31,431 bases of DNA from Bacteroidales bacterium (lineage in GTDB: Bacteria > Bacteroidota > Bacteroidia > Bacteroidales > UBA7960). This document shows positions 23,784 to 31,431 of this stretch, one piece after another. Within the stretch, counting starts at the first letter, position 1. The number at the start of each line of letters is the position of its first letter. A program made the position numbers and the translations under genes. Location: NCBI GenBank assembly GCA_003557765.1, contig PWNO01000088.1, positions 1-31,431 on the forward strand. Direction: 5' to 3'. The notes beneath the pieces are model-generated. The model saw nothing but the letters and a program-made list of their open reading frames with translations, was not told the origin of the DNA and ran no database searches.

Positions 23784-23831
23784 AAAGCCTGTGAGGTTTT
23801 GGTGAAGTCGTGATATAGCCTATTTTTTTCG

Positions 23832-23839
23832 TAGCTTTG
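23832..23839 (+). promoter_or_regulatory. putative -7 element (TAGCTTTG) of pyrE
   Basis: TAnnTTTG match. The start site near 23846 would exclude a GTG start at 23839 and leave a 26-base leader before the ATG at 23872. Confidence 0.5.
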
Positions 23840-23871
23840 TGGTCTCATGTTTGCCAGAAACCCTGCATCCC

Positions 23872-24525
23872 ATGTTGAAAAGCGACACCATGGCCCGCGA
23901 GGTCGCCGGATATTTACTGCAAATTAACGCAATAAAACTGAATACAGAAAACCCTTTTACCTGGGCTTCCGGATTGCGTGCCCCCATTTATTGTGATAAC
24001 AGACGCATTTTGTCCTTTCCGGATGTTCGGCAAGATGTGGCAAGGAAGATGGCGACCCTCGTCCAAAAACACTACCCCGACGCTGAACTCATCGCAGGCG
24101 TGGCCACAGGTGCCATTGCACAGGGTGTGCTTGTGGCCGAACGGCTGCGTCTTCCCTTCGTTTATGTGCGATCCGGTTCAAAATCCCATGGCATGGGTGC
24201 CCGGGTGGAAGGCCATGCGGAAAAAGGCAAAAAAACAGTGGTCATTGAAGACCTGGTATCTACAGGCAAAAGCAGCCTGGCCGCTGTGCAGGCATTGCGC
24301 GAAACCGGATTGAAGGTGCTCGGTATGACCGCTGTGTTTACCTATAACCTGCCACAGGCTGAACATAATTTTCGGGAAGAACGTTGTGCATTGCATACAT
24401 TAAGCAGTTATGAAGCTTTGCTTGAAAAGGTACAGGAAGATAAACCTTTCGGCAAACGTGCACTTAACACCCTGTATGACTGGCGGAAAGACCCTGTCAA
24501 ATGGTCTGATGCCGCTGCAAAATAA
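23872..24525 (+). CDS. pyrE: orotate phosphoribosyltransferase
   Basis: 217 residues from the ATG at 23872; a GTG frame extension (23839) overlaps the promoter element and is rejected. The PRPP-binding motif KTVVIEDLVSTGKSS (about 122-136) is complete. The upstream ENPFTWASGLRAPIYCDNR and the flexible-loop region SGSKSHGMGARVEG are typical of PyrE. It converts orotate and PRPP to OMP in pyrimidine synthesis. An SRPBCC gene follows after 12 bases and is presumably cotranscribed. Confidence 0.95.
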   Translation: MLKSDTMAREVAGYLLQINAIKLNTENPFTWASGLRAPIYCDNRRILSFPDVRQDVARKMATLVQKHYPDAELIAGVATGAIAQGVLVAERLRLPFVYVRSGSKSHGMGARVEGHAEKGKKTVVIEDLVSTGKSSLAAVQALRETGLKVLGMTAVFTYNLPQAEHNFREERCALHTLSSYEALLEKVQEDKPFGKRALNTLYDWRKDPVKWSDAAAK

Positions 24526-24537
24526 CTATACAACATT

Positions 24538-24939
24538 ATGGCAAAATTTGAAAATCAAGATATTCTGGTAAACACTGATTGTCAGACGGTATTTGACTTT
24601 CTGGGCGATTTCCGCAACTTTGAACACCTGGTTCCGGAGCAGGTCAAAAACTGGCAGGCTAATGAAAACTCCTGCTCCTTCACTGTGGAGGGTATGGCAG
24701 ACCTTGCCATGCGCATCGACGGCAAATACCCATGCAACAATATCCATATCGTTGCGGATGGGAAAAATCCAGTAAACTTCAGCCTTGACTATTATTTTCG
24801 AGATAAGGGTGAAGGTCAGTGTGCCGTATCAATTTTGTTTGAAGCAGACCTTAACCCTTTCATGAAAGCCGTGGCTGCCAGACCCCTTCAGCATTTTGTA
24901 GACATGCTCGGAAGCAAGTTGCAGGAGAAATATGCATGA
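24538..24939 (+). CDS. SRPBCC (START-like) domain protein
   Basis: 133 residues. The pattern fits the START/SRPBCC ligand-binding fold: an N-terminal strand then D-C-Q-T-V-F-D-F-L-G-D-F-R-N-F-E-H-L-V-P near 14-33, several beta strands (CSFTVEG; FSLDYYF; CAVSILFEA), and a long C-terminal helix (PLQHFVDMLGSKLQEKY). Members bind lipids or small hydrophobic molecules; no ligand or catalytic residue can be assigned. It lies 12 bases downstream of pyrE, a neighbourhood I associate with Bacteroidota, but the functional link is unknown. Confidence 0.8.
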   Translation: MAKFENQDILVNTDCQTVFDFLGDFRNFEHLVPEQVKNWQANENSCSFTVEGMADLAMRIDGKYPCNNIHIVADGKNPVNFSLDYYFRDKGEGQCAVSILFEADLNPFMKAVAARPLQHFVDMLGSKLQEKYA

Positions 24940-24980
24940 GGGGTAGCTCGCCTGCCTTTAGTCAGGCCTGTATGCGCTAA

Positions 24981-25730
24981 TCAATGTTTCATGGCAACTT
25001 CTTTAATGCCGTATGCCTTTGTTTGGCCACTTGGGTCGCGCAGCAGGAGTTTCCCATAGGCGTCCAGGCCGGCGATCTCAGCAACAAATGTATTTCCATC
25101 AGCCACAAAAGTATTTTGCTCCCCGTAACCCAAAAGGAGTTCAAGGTATGTCGCATCAATGATGCCCCAATGCCCTTCCCTTAACAAATTATAATATTTA
25201 TATACTGCCGACAGGGTCATGCGAAGCAAGTGCTCCACTTCAAAAGATTTGCCGGTGAGCAATTTTAAGGATGATGGGTTGGGGAGAGATACCGGAAAGT
25301 GATCCTGGTTCACATTGATGCCGGTGCCAGCTACAGTGGCCTCCATCGTCTTTCCCGTAATGCGGTTTTCCACCAGGGTTCCCCCGATCTTTTTTCCCGC
25401 GGCATACATGTCGTTGGGCCATTTGATGACGATATCCTGTTGTGGACAAAGACCGGCAAGGGCTTCCCGGATACCCAAAGAGATGGCCTTATTCAACATG
25501 AACTGTGCTGCCGGGTCAAGAAATGCCGGCTTCAGCAGCAGGGAAAACAACAAATTCTTTCCTGACTCGCTTTCCCAGTTGGTGTCTCCCAGCCCCCGGC
25601 CGGCTGTTTGCATGCCGGCCTGGATTACTGTAAACTCAGGAAGCCGGGCATCTGCATCCAGCCTGCGCCACAACTCTTTGTTGGTAGAGTCAGTTACCTC
25701 AATGTAATGAATATTCTGTTGGTCGGTCAT
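24981..25730 (-). CDS. birA: biotin--[acetyl-CoA-carboxylase] ligase, no DNA-binding domain
   Basis: 249 residues. The catalytic domain shows GRGLGDTNWES (44-54), the biotinyl-AMP loop, KWPNDMYAAGKKIGGTLVE (103-121), and GTGINVNQDHF. A C-terminal SH3-like domain (about 205-249) follows. The N-terminal winged-helix repressor domain of E. coli BirA is missing, so this is a pure ligase that attaches biotin to carboxylases and does not regulate transcription. It is divergent from rsfS across a heptamer repeat array. Confidence 0.93.
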   Translation of the reverse strand: MTDQQNIHYIEVTDSTNKELWRRLDADARLPEFTVIQAGMQTAGRGLGDTNWESESGKNLLFSLLLKPAFLDPAAQFMLNKAISLGIREALAGLCPQQDIVIKWPNDMYAAGKKIGGTLVENRITGKTMEATVAGTGINVNQDHFPVSLPNPSSLKLLTGKSFEVEHLLRMTLSAVYKYYNLLREGHWGIIDATYLELLLGYGEQNTFVADGNTFVAEIAGLDAYGKLLLRDPSGQTKAYGIKEVAMKH

Positions 25731-25771
25731 AAAAAAACATTAAATACACTCACATCCCGCAACAAAAAAAA

Positions 25772-25862
25772 TAGCCAACAGCCGACTGCCAATAGCTAAC
25801 ATCCAAGAGCTAACATCCAATAGCTAACATCCAACATCCAACAGCCAGCAGCCAACAGCAAG
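25772..25862. repeat. AGCCAAY/CATCCAA heptamer array (13 units)
   Basis: Thirteen 7-bp units in register: TAGCCAA, CAGCCGA, CTGCCAA, TAGCTAA, CATCCAA, GAGCTAA, CATCCAA, TAGCTAA, CATCCAA (twice), CAGCCAG, CAGCCAA, CAGCAAG. The central part alternates TAGCTAA and CATCCAA, a 14-bp higher-order unit. It lies in the divergent birA-rsfS gap, upstream of both genes. Same family and orientation as the arrays at 3707 and 30392. Confidence 0.93.
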
Positions 25863-25980
25863 ACGTACACCTTTTAACAAATTTAGCGGTTTTTTAACAT
25901 TTTCTGGCCTGTTTTGTGTTTTTGGCTTTAGGTGCGGTCATCCAAAAATGACTGAAGTAAAATATGTGGCTAAAAATCAT

Positions 25981-25988
25981 TAATTTTG
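25981..25988 (+). promoter_or_regulatory. putative -7 element (TAATTTTG) of rsfS
   Basis: TAnnTTTG match 24 bases before the rsfS ATG; transcription would start near 25995 and leave an 18-base leader. The downstream ftsH group may be read from here as well. No clear -33 box. Confidence 0.52.
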
Positions 25989-26012
25989 CACCAAAAGAAT
26001 AAGGCTTAGCGA

Positions 26013-26393
26013 ATGACAAAAAACACATCGGAAAAAGACGGACTCATCTTACTGGTTGATTCAATAACCAAGGGCATATTGGACAAAAAAGGGGAAGAGG
26101 TTATCAGTCTTGATCTGGGAAAGAAAAACTCTACCGTTTGCGATTATTTCATCATCTGTCATGGCAATTCCCGCACACATGCGACATCCATTGCAGAATC
26201 CATTGAAGAAGAGGTCAAAAAGGACTGCGGAGTGAACCCTGCTCGCAGGGAAGGCTATGTCAATGGGGAATGGTTGTTGCTTGACTACCTGGATGTAGTT
26301 GTTCACGTATTCCAGGAACCAGTAAGAAGGCATTTCCAGCTGGAGGAGCTATGGGCAGACGTGCCTGCACGAAAGCTTACGGAAGTGGAATGA
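26013..26393 (+). CDS. rsfS: ribosome silencing factor RsfS
   Basis: 126 residues, the typical small RsfS/Iojap/YbeB domain. Signature segments are VCDYFIICHGNSRTHATSIA (split near 43-62), the NPARREGYVNGEWLLLDY region and VVHVFQEPVRRHFQLEELW at the C-terminus. RsfS binds ribosomal protein uL14 and blocks subunit joining when nutrients are short. It is the first gene of the rsfS-ftsH-LUD group, with 49 bases to ftsH. Confidence 0.94.
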   Translation: MTKNTSEKDGLILLVDSITKGILDKKGEEVISLDLGKKNSTVCDYFIICHGNSRTHATSIAESIEEEVKKDCGVNPARREGYVNGEWLLLDYLDVVVHVFQEPVRRHFQLEELWADVPARKLTEVE

Positions 26394-26442
26394 GTCTGAA
26401 AATGCATTGCCATTTCATTAATTTGTTGATCTTTACATCATA

Positions 26443-28551
26443 ATGAACAATCAGAATAACAGAACAAACTGGCAGGTCAATCCACAGGGTGGTGGACCGT
26501 CAAACAATGAAGGTCGCGGGGAAAGGCAGCCGGACAAGAGGCCGGATGGGGGCAAGCCAGACGGGAAAAAACCCCGTTTTAACTTTTACATCATCTATGC
26601 AGTACTTGCCGTCATCCTCATTGGCATTCAGTTGATGAACTGGGGAGGATCTGCTACGGAGATATCGCAGCGTCGTTTTGAAAATGAACTCCTGGTCTGG
26701 GATGAGGAGAAGGGCACGGATATTGACCGGATCGTCATTGTCAACCAGGAGACCGTCGAAATATACATCAAGGAAGACAGGCTTGACAAGGAGAAGTATG
26801 ATGACGTGGATGTAAGCAGGGGTTTTGCTGGTGCGGAGCATCCGCATTATGTGTTTCGCGTGGCTTCGGTCGAAACTTTTGAGCAGCGTCTTTATGCTGC
26901 GCAGGAGGACTGGCCGAAGGAGGATCACATCGAAGTGTTTGCCGAGAGCCGGCAAAGCTGGGGCACGGATATCCTCAGTTGGTTGTTGCCCATTGGCTTG
27001 CTGATTGCCTTCTGGATCTTCATTATGCGCAGGATGGCAAGGGGCGGTGGCCCTGGCGGACAGATGTTCAATATCGGGAAATCTAAGGCTACGCTGTTTG
27101 ACAAGGACACCCATGTGAGCATAGACTTTAAGGATGTAGCTGGCCTGGAAGAGGCTAAGGTTGAGTTGATGGAGATCGTAGATTTTCTGAAAAACCCAAA
27201 AAAATATACAGAGCTGGGCGGCAAGATACCGAAAGGGGCCTTGCTGGTGGGTCCTCCGGGCACAGGGAAAACACTGCTGGCCAAGGCCGTGGCAGGACAG
27301 GCCCAAGTGCCCTTTTTCTCGCTCAGCGGGTCCGACTTTGTGGAAATGTTTGTCGGTGTCGGCGCGTCACGTGTCCGTGACCTGTTCAAACAAGCCAAAG
27401 AGAAAGCGCCCTGCATTGTGTTTATCGATGAGATCGATGCCATCGGACGTGCCCGGGGCAAAAACCCGGTTACCGGATCTAATGATGAACGTGAAAATAC
27501 GTTGAACCAGCTGCTTGCAGAGATGGATGGCTTTGGTACCAATGTAGGTGTGATCATCCTGGCTGCCACAAACCGGGCTGATGTGCTGGATAAGGCCCTC
27601 ATGCGCGCCGGACGCTTTGACCGGCAGATTCATGTGGAAATGCCTGACCTTAAAGAAAGAAAAGCCATCTTTGATGTGCATATGAAACCCCTTCGCCTGG
27701 AAGAAGGACTGGATGCTGAGTTTTTGGCAAAACAAACCCCGGGATTCTCAGGTGCGGATATCGCCAATGTCTGTAATGAGGCTGCCCTGATCGCAGCGCG
27801 ACGCAATAAAAAGCATGTCGAGAAGAAAGACTTCCTGGATGCTGTAGATCGCATCATTGCCGGACTAGAGAAACGAAACAAGATCATCTCACCCAATGAG
27901 AAAAAGGTAATCGCTTATCATGAATCCGGTCATGCTGCTGTGAGCTGGATGCTCGAACATGCACATCCCCTGGTTAAAGTGACCATCGTACCGAGGGGCA
28001 AAGCCCTCGGCGCTGCCTGGTATCTGCCTGAAGAAAGACAGATATCCACAAATGAGCAAATGTTTGATGAGATCACCAGCACCCTGGGTGGTCGCGCAGC
28101 AGAAGAAATACTCTTTGGTGAAATCTCTACTGGCGCGCTTAACGACCTGGAAAAGGTGACAAAACAAGCCTATGCAATGGTGGTCTATTTCGGCCTTAAT
28201 CCCAAAATAGGAAACATCAGCTACTATGACTCCAGCGGTCAGCAGGAATATACCTTTACCAAGCCTTATTCAGAGAATACGGCAAAGATTATTGATGAGG
28301 AAGTCAGTAAACTGATAGAGAAAGCCTATAAGCGCGCAAAAGTTATTCTGCTTGAGCACAAAGAAAACCTCATTAAACTTGGTGAACTGCTATTGGAAAG
28401 AGAGGTTATCTTCCGTGAAGACCTGGAAAGCATTTTTGGCAAACGGCCGTATCCTGATCCGGAGCATTCAAAAGAAACTGAGTTTTCGGTTGGCGGAAGC
28501 AACATCAAAAAGCCAGAGGAAAAAGAGAAGGAAGACAAAAGCCAGCAATAG
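26443..28551 (+). CDS. ftsH: ATP-dependent zinc metalloprotease FtsH
   Basis: 702 residues. A polar Asn/Gly/Lys-rich N-terminus (1-45) precedes a membrane helix (about 48-66), a periplasmic domain, and a second helix (about 177-195). The AAA domain has Walker A GPPGTGKT (270-277), Walker B IVFIDEID (325-332) and the SRH region ([20 protein letters not shown], 376-395). The zinc site is HESGH (493-497), with a later NDLEK supplying the third ligand. The protein ends in a charged Lys/Glu-rich tail. It degrades misfolded membrane proteins and regulators. The N-terminal cytoplasmic extension is longer than in E. coli FtsH. Confidence 0.97.
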   Translation: MNNQNNRTNWQVNPQGGGPSNNEGRGERQPDKRPDGGKPDGKKPRFNFYIIYAVLAVILIGIQLMNWGGSATEISQRRFENELLVWDEEKGTDIDRIVIVNQETVEIYIKEDRLDKEKYDDVDVSRGFAGAEHPHYVFRVASVETFEQRLYAAQEDWPKEDHIEVFAESRQSWGTDILSWLLPIGLLIAFWIFIMRRMARGGGPGGQMFNIGKSKATLFDKDTHVSIDFKDVAGLEEAKVELMEIVDFLKNPKKYTELGGKIPKGALLVGPPGTGKTLLAKAVAGQAQVPFFSLSGSDFVEMFVGVGASRVRDLFKQAKEKAPCIVFIDEIDAIGRARGKNPVTGSNDERENTLNQLLAEMDGFGTNVGVIILAATNRADVLDKALMRAGRFDRQIHVEMPDLKERKAIFDVHMKPLRLEEGLDAEFLAKQTPGFSGADIANVCNEAALIAARRNKKHVEKKDFLDAVDRIIAGLEKRNKIISPNEKKVIAYHESGHAAVSWMLEHAHPLVKVTIVPRGKALGAAWYLPEERQISTNEQMFDEITSTLGGRAAEEILFGEISTGALNDLEKVTKQAYAMVVYFGLNPKIGNISYYDSSGQQEYTFTKPYSENTAKIIDEEVSKLIEKAYKRAKVILLEHKENLIKLGELLLEREVIFREDLESIFGKRPYPDPEHSKETEFSVGGSNIKKPEEKEKEDKSQQ

Positions 28552-28557
28552 GTATCC

Positions 28558-29205
28558 ATGAAAGAGAGCACAACAAAGGAAAAAGTGTTAAAGAAGATCC
28601 GTGACGCACTGGTCAATCATATGCGGCCACCTTATGAGGATGTCGACATGGAATCTCCGGTGATGTATGTGCCTGCGGATAACCGGCTCGATGAGGATTT
28701 TGCTGCCTCTTTTTCCGCCTCACATGGCAAGTTTATCTTTTGCCGTGACGTGGGTGAGCTTACCGAAGGCCTGGCTGCGATCATACAACAACATCACATC
28801 CAAAAAATGTATTGCAATGAGGATTTCCTCAAAGAATTGCTTACTGAGTTGTCCATTAGCTTCGTATCAGATAAACGGGAAGTGGCCCGCAGCGATGCCG
28901 CCATCACCGGTTGCGAAGCGCTGGTAGCAAGACATGGCAATATCATGCTCAGCTCCGCACAGGGCGTGAGCAGGAAAGCATTTGTGATGCCTCCTGTGCA
29001 TATTATAGTGGCTGGAACACATCAACTTACACCAGACCTGAAAGGTGCTTACCATGATCTCAAAGAGAAATATCAGGGAAAACTGCCTTCTTTGATTACC
29101 TTTGTGGGTGGCCCAAGCCGTACTGCAGATATAGAAAAGACCCTTGTTTACGGCATGCATGGTCCAAAAGAAGTGTACCTTTTTTTGCTTGACCTCATGG
29201 GCTGA
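28558..29205 (+). CDS. LUD domain protein (LutC/YkgG-like)
   Basis: 215 residues. The second half carries LUD-family segments: SDAAITGCEALVARHGNIML (about 116-135), the VHIIVAGTHQLTPDL region, and PSLITFVGGPSRTADIEKTL near the C-terminus, which in LutC-like proteins forms the conserved G-P-S-x-T-x-D motif. LutC works with LutA and LutB in lactate oxidation, but those genes are absent here and a lone LUD gene beside ftsH is common in Bacteroidota, so its true job is open. The gap to ftsH is only 6 bases, so it is almost surely cotranscribed. Confidence 0.85.
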   Translation: MKESTTKEKVLKKIRDALVNHMRPPYEDVDMESPVMYVPADNRLDEDFAASFSASHGKFIFCRDVGELTEGLAAIIQQHHIQKMYCNEDFLKELLTELSISFVSDKREVARSDAAITGCEALVARHGNIMLSSAQGVSRKAFVMPPVHIIVAGTHQLTPDLKGAYHDLKEKYQGKLPSLITFVGGPSRTADIEKTLVYGMHGPKEVYLFLLDLMG

Positions 29206-29231
29206 CATGCTTTAAACAAATCGGCCATCCT

Positions 29232-29435
29232 ATGACCGACAACTGGAAGAAAGTCTATAGCAATACCTTACAGCATAAAGTGGAGATCGTCCAGGCGGTC
29301 CTGAAAGACCAGGATATCGCCAGCGTGATCATGAATAAAAAGGACTCAGCTTATCTTTTTGGTGAAATTGAGCTCTATGTGCAGGCAGATAATGTGCTGA
29401 AAGCAAAACAAATCATTAATAAAGAAGCGCTGTGA
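29232..29435 (+). CDS. DUF2007 domain protein
   Basis: 67 residues, the size of a single DUF2007 domain (putative signal-transducing domain). The pattern WKKVYSNTLQHKVEIVQAVL, then D-Q-D-I-A-S-V-I-M-N-K-K-D-S, then IELYVQADNVLKAKQII, is the family's beta-alpha-beta layout. Function unknown. The stop codon overlaps the GTG start of cdsA (GTGA), so translation of the two is probably coupled. Confidence 0.87.
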   Translation: MTDNWKKVYSNTLQHKVEIVQAVLKDQDIASVIMNKKDSAYLFGEIELYVQADNVLKAKQIINKEAL

Positions 29436-30250
29436 GTAACCTGGCAACAAGGACCATAACAGGCATCGTTTTAGTTGTATTGGTGATTGCTGCAATCATC
29501 GCCGGTCAATATCCGTTTGCATTGTTGTTTCTGGTATTTACCGTGATCGGATTATGGGAATTTTATACCCTTGTCGAAAGAGCTCAGGTATTTCCCAACA
29601 AAGCCGCAGGAATATTTGCCGGAATCATATTGTTCGTAAGCAATGCCCTGGTGGCTATGAATGTGTTGGAAGTGGAATGGTTGCTGCTGAACTTTCTTTC
29701 AATTTTTGTCATTTTCCTTTTTGAACTCTATCGTAAGGACCCAAATCCTTTTACGAATATTGCCTTCACTTTTTTTGGCCTTTTGTATGTCGCCGTACCC
29801 TTTTCGCTGCTGAACTATTTTCCTAATCCCGGTTTTTTACCTGAGAGGCATCACTCCAGCCTGCTCCTTGGGTTCTTTTTCCTGGTCTGGATCAATGAAA
29901 CAGGTGCTTATGTGCTTGGATCAGCATTTGGTAATCACAAGCTTTTTGAACGGGTGTCGCCAAAAAAAACCTGGGAGGGTGCGATCGGAGGGGGAATCCT
30001 TGCTATTTTCACTGCCTGGATGATCTCGTTGTTTTTTATGCAGCTAACACTGTCTGATTGGCTTATCATGGCTTTGATGGTGGTGGTATTCGGCTCATAC
30101 GGTGACCTGTTTGAATCCATGTTTAAGCGGAGCATTAATGCCAAAGACAGTGGCTCCATTTTGCCTGGACATGGTGGGGTGCTTGACCGTTTTGACGGGG
30201 TGTTTATTGCTGCCCCATTTGTTTTTGTTTACTTGCTGATGACCTTCTAA
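29432..30250 (+). CDS. cdsA: phosphatidate cytidylyltransferase
   Basis: 272 residues from a GTG that overlaps the DUF2007 stop by 4 bases. About seven to eight membrane helices. The C-terminal CdsA signature is complete: FKRSINAKDSGSILPGHGG followed directly by VLDRFDGV. It makes CDP-diacylglycerol from phosphatidic acid and CTP, the branch point for phospholipids. With psd downstream it forms a phospholipid-synthesis pair; the intervening PS synthase gene is not in the window. Confidence 0.95.
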   Translation: MSNLATRTITGIVLVVLVIAAIIAGQYPFALLFLVFTVIGLWEFYTLVERAQVFPNKAAGIFAGIILFVSNALVAMNVLEVEWLLLNFLSIFVIFLFELYRKDPNPFTNIAFTFFGLLYVAVPFSLLNYFPNPGFLPERHHSSLLLGFFFLVWINETGAYVLGSAFGNHKLFERVSPKKTWEGAIGGGILAIFTAWMISLFFMQLTLSDWLIMALMVVVFGSYGDLFESMFKRSINAKDSGSILPGHGGVLDRFDGVFIAAPFVFVYLLMTF

Positions 30251-30369
30251 CCAACTGGATTGTTGGTCTTACAACATGCATTTACATTTCAAAATGCTAC
30301 TTTTCAGGCCGGCAAAACAAAAGGCCAATGAAAAGAAGAAGATATTTCGAAATAATTATCATACAATAA

Positions 30370-30419
30370 CCGGGCCCTTGCGGGCTCGGCGAAGCCAACG
30401 GCCAAAAGCCAATAGCCAA
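30370..30419. repeat. GC-rich hairpin plus four AGCCAA-type heptamers upstream of psd
   Basis: CCGGGCCC (30370-30377) pairs with GGGCTCGG (30382-30389), 8 bp with one G-T wobble and a TTGC loop. It is followed directly by four 7-bp units AAGCCAA, CGGCCAA, AAGCCAA, TAGCCAA (30392-30419), the same family as at 3707 and 25772. No U-tract follows, so it is not a standard cdsA terminator. It ends 31 bases before the psd ATG. Confidence 0.75.
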
Positions 30420-30450
30420 ACGATTTGACATATTGAAAAAACGGATACAA

Positions 30451-31122
30451 ATGAAGATACATAAGGAAGGAAGAAAGATCGTGCAGATTTTGGCTGTGGT
30501 CACTATTATGCTTGTGGCGGCCATCCTGTGGTTCGTGCCGTCGCATCATTGGGCGTTTCCTGTCGCGCTGCTAATCATTGGACTGTTCTTCATCTGGATA
30601 CTCTGGTTTTTCAGAAGTCCTTCCCGGCATATTACCAGGCAGGGAGATGCCTTTCTCAGTCCCGCCGACGGCAAGGTAGTCATCGCCGAAAAAGTCCATG
30701 AATCGCAGTTTTTCGATAAGGACATGCAACAGGTATCTGTGTTCATGTCACCACTCAACGTGCACCTGAATCGCTATCCCATTGATGGAAAAGTGTTGTC
30801 GTATCAATATTTTCCCGGAAAATACCTTGTGGCGTGGCACCCCAAGTCGAGCCTGCTTAATGAACGTAATGCCATTTTGATGGAAACCTCTGGTGGCGAG
30901 CAGCTAGTGGTAAGCCAGATTGCCGGTACGGTGGCAAGACGTATCGTATGCTATAGTCAGGCCGGGGAAAAGGTGAAGCAGGGAGATGAACTCGGGTTTA
31001 TCAAGTTTGGTTCCCGTGTGGACCTCTATTTGCCGGTGAATGTCAAACTGCAAGTGAAACCGGGTGATAAGGTAAGGGCTGGTTTAAGTGTGCTGGCTAT
31101 AAGTGACAGTAAAGCGTATTAA
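30451..31122 (+). CDS. psd: phosphatidylserine decarboxylase family protein
   Basis: 223 residues from the ATG at 30451; a TTG six codons earlier is possible but less likely. Two hydrophobic helices (about 13-54) are followed by the soluble enzyme: FLSPADGKV, FMSPLNVHLNRYPIDG with the conserved His, and the self-cleavage site FGS in GFIKFGSRVDLYLP (Gly187-Ser188). Cleavage there turns Ser188 into the pyruvoyl cofactor. This is the short, type II-like form common in Bacteroidota and archaea-like Psd proteins. It converts phosphatidylserine to phosphatidylethanolamine. Confidence 0.93.
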   Translation: MKIHKEGRKIVQILAVVTIMLVAAILWFVPSHHWAFPVALLIIGLFFIWILWFFRSPSRHITRQGDAFLSPADGKVVIAEKVHESQFFDKDMQQVSVFMSPLNVHLNRYPIDGKVLSYQYFPGKYLVAWHPKSSLLNERNAILMETSGGEQLVVSQIAGTVARRIVCYSQAGEKVKQGDELGFIKFGSRVDLYLPVNVKLQVKPGDKVRAGLSVLAISDSKAY

Positions 31123-31170
31123 GTTGGTCATTATCTGGCAGCACAAATGCATGGCCTGGTAGTCACAGCA

Positions 31171-31182
31171 GCTACATGTAGC
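31171..31182. other. 12-bp perfect palindrome downstream of psd
   Basis: GCTACATGTAGC reads the same on both strands, 49 bases after the psd stop. ATGGC (31151-31155) and GCCAT further right (31181-31185) can add an outer stem. No U-tract, so its role is unknown; the rest of 31123-31344 shows nothing I can identify. Confidence 0.4.
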
Positions 31183-31344
31183 CATGATTAAGTGCCTGCA
31201 GACAGCAACATGCTTTGATCAGGAGATTAAAGGAAGCCACAAGGTGTGAACTGGTGATTATCGAGCCGGATCATTTGGCGGTTCAAAGCTGTCGCACATT
31301 GCAAACGGGTATTTAGCACTCGCTATTCCCCAGCACATGTGAAC

Positions 31345-31431
31345 CTATTGTTTATCTCCTCCCTTCCAATGCAGGATAGTTTCCTTGTCTTCCACAATGA
31401 TTTGGTTATCGAGCAGATGGCGCAATACGTT
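31345..31431 (-). CDS. 3' end of a minus-strand gene cut by the window edge
   Basis: The last 28 codons and stop (TAG, complement of 31345-31347) of a gene entering from the right. The visible C-terminus is NVLRHLLDNQIIVEDKETIL followed by HWKGGDKQ. It has the alternating charged and hydrophobic look of a real soluble protein end, with a helix then a short strand, but it is too short to name a family. Confidence 0.5.
   Translation of the reverse strand, partial: NVLRHLLDNQIIVEDKETILHWKGGDKQ

Noticed and set aside
23839..23871. GTG start adding 11 residues to PyrE
   Set aside because: It overlaps the TAGCTTTG promoter element; the ATG at 23872 gives the usual PyrE length.

Overview
The window looks like a chromosomal segment of a Bacteroidota bacterium, probably in or near the Bacteroidales. 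Three things suggest this. Several genes have a TAnnTTTG -7 promoter element just upstream and no clear Shine-Dalgarno. Several gene groups are typical of that phylum: MCE protein/amidase/LptD, DUF3822-rsmD-coaD, and pyrE-SRPBCC-birA-rsfS-ftsH-LUD-DUF2007-cdsA-psd. Intergenic regions carry degenerate 6-, 7- and 8-bp tandem repeats. There is no sign of phage, insertion sequence, CRISPR, tRNA or rRNA. Most of the content is housekeeping.

Layout. 1-8980 is a run of minus-strand genes: MATE exporter, RlmI-like 23S rRNA methyltransferase, FAH-family hydrolase, DEDDh exonuclease, 2-oxoacid dehydrogenase E2, an unusual GT2/sugar-transferase-like fusion, and recR. At 9253-10740 a sodium:solute symporter is read on the plus strand. 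10861-15787 is again minus strand: ilvE, a PBP4-type DD-carboxypeptidase, an MCE/MlaD protein and a cell-wall amidase. LptD diverges from the amidase (15884-18577). After a 529-bp region without an established gene come a pseudopilin-like protein, a DUF3822 protein, rsmD, coaD and a thioredoxin-fold protein. Then come a minus-strand NUDIX gene, pyrE and an SRPBCC gene, minus-strand birA, and finally rsfS, ftsH, a LUD protein, a DUF2007 protein, cdsA and psd. The right edge cuts the 3' end of one more minus-strand gene.

How the genes work together. MCE protein, amidase, PBP4-like enzyme and LptD all serve the envelope (lipid transport, peptidoglycan, LPS export). cdsA and psd are two steps of phosphatidylethanolamine synthesis, and FtsH controls membrane protein quality. 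RlmI-like, RsmD and RsfS act on the ribosome.

Most notable non-gene structure. (1) Short tandem repeat arrays sit within 0-5 bases of the stop codons of four consecutive minus-strand genes (positions 1-3790), whereas the next gene upstream, E2, has an ordinary intrinsic terminator. (2) A diverged pair of ~46-bp repeats (18870 and 19014) could encode tiny related peptides or form similar hairpins; the second reading frame overlaps the next gene's start by ATGA. (3) A 14-bp perfect inverted repeat lies inside the start of the DUF3822 gene. (4) A GT2-sugar transferase fusion appears to have lost the catalytic block of its sugar transferase part. I did not find a clear new multi-gene system. Item (2) is the best candidate for something undescribed, and it is uncertain.
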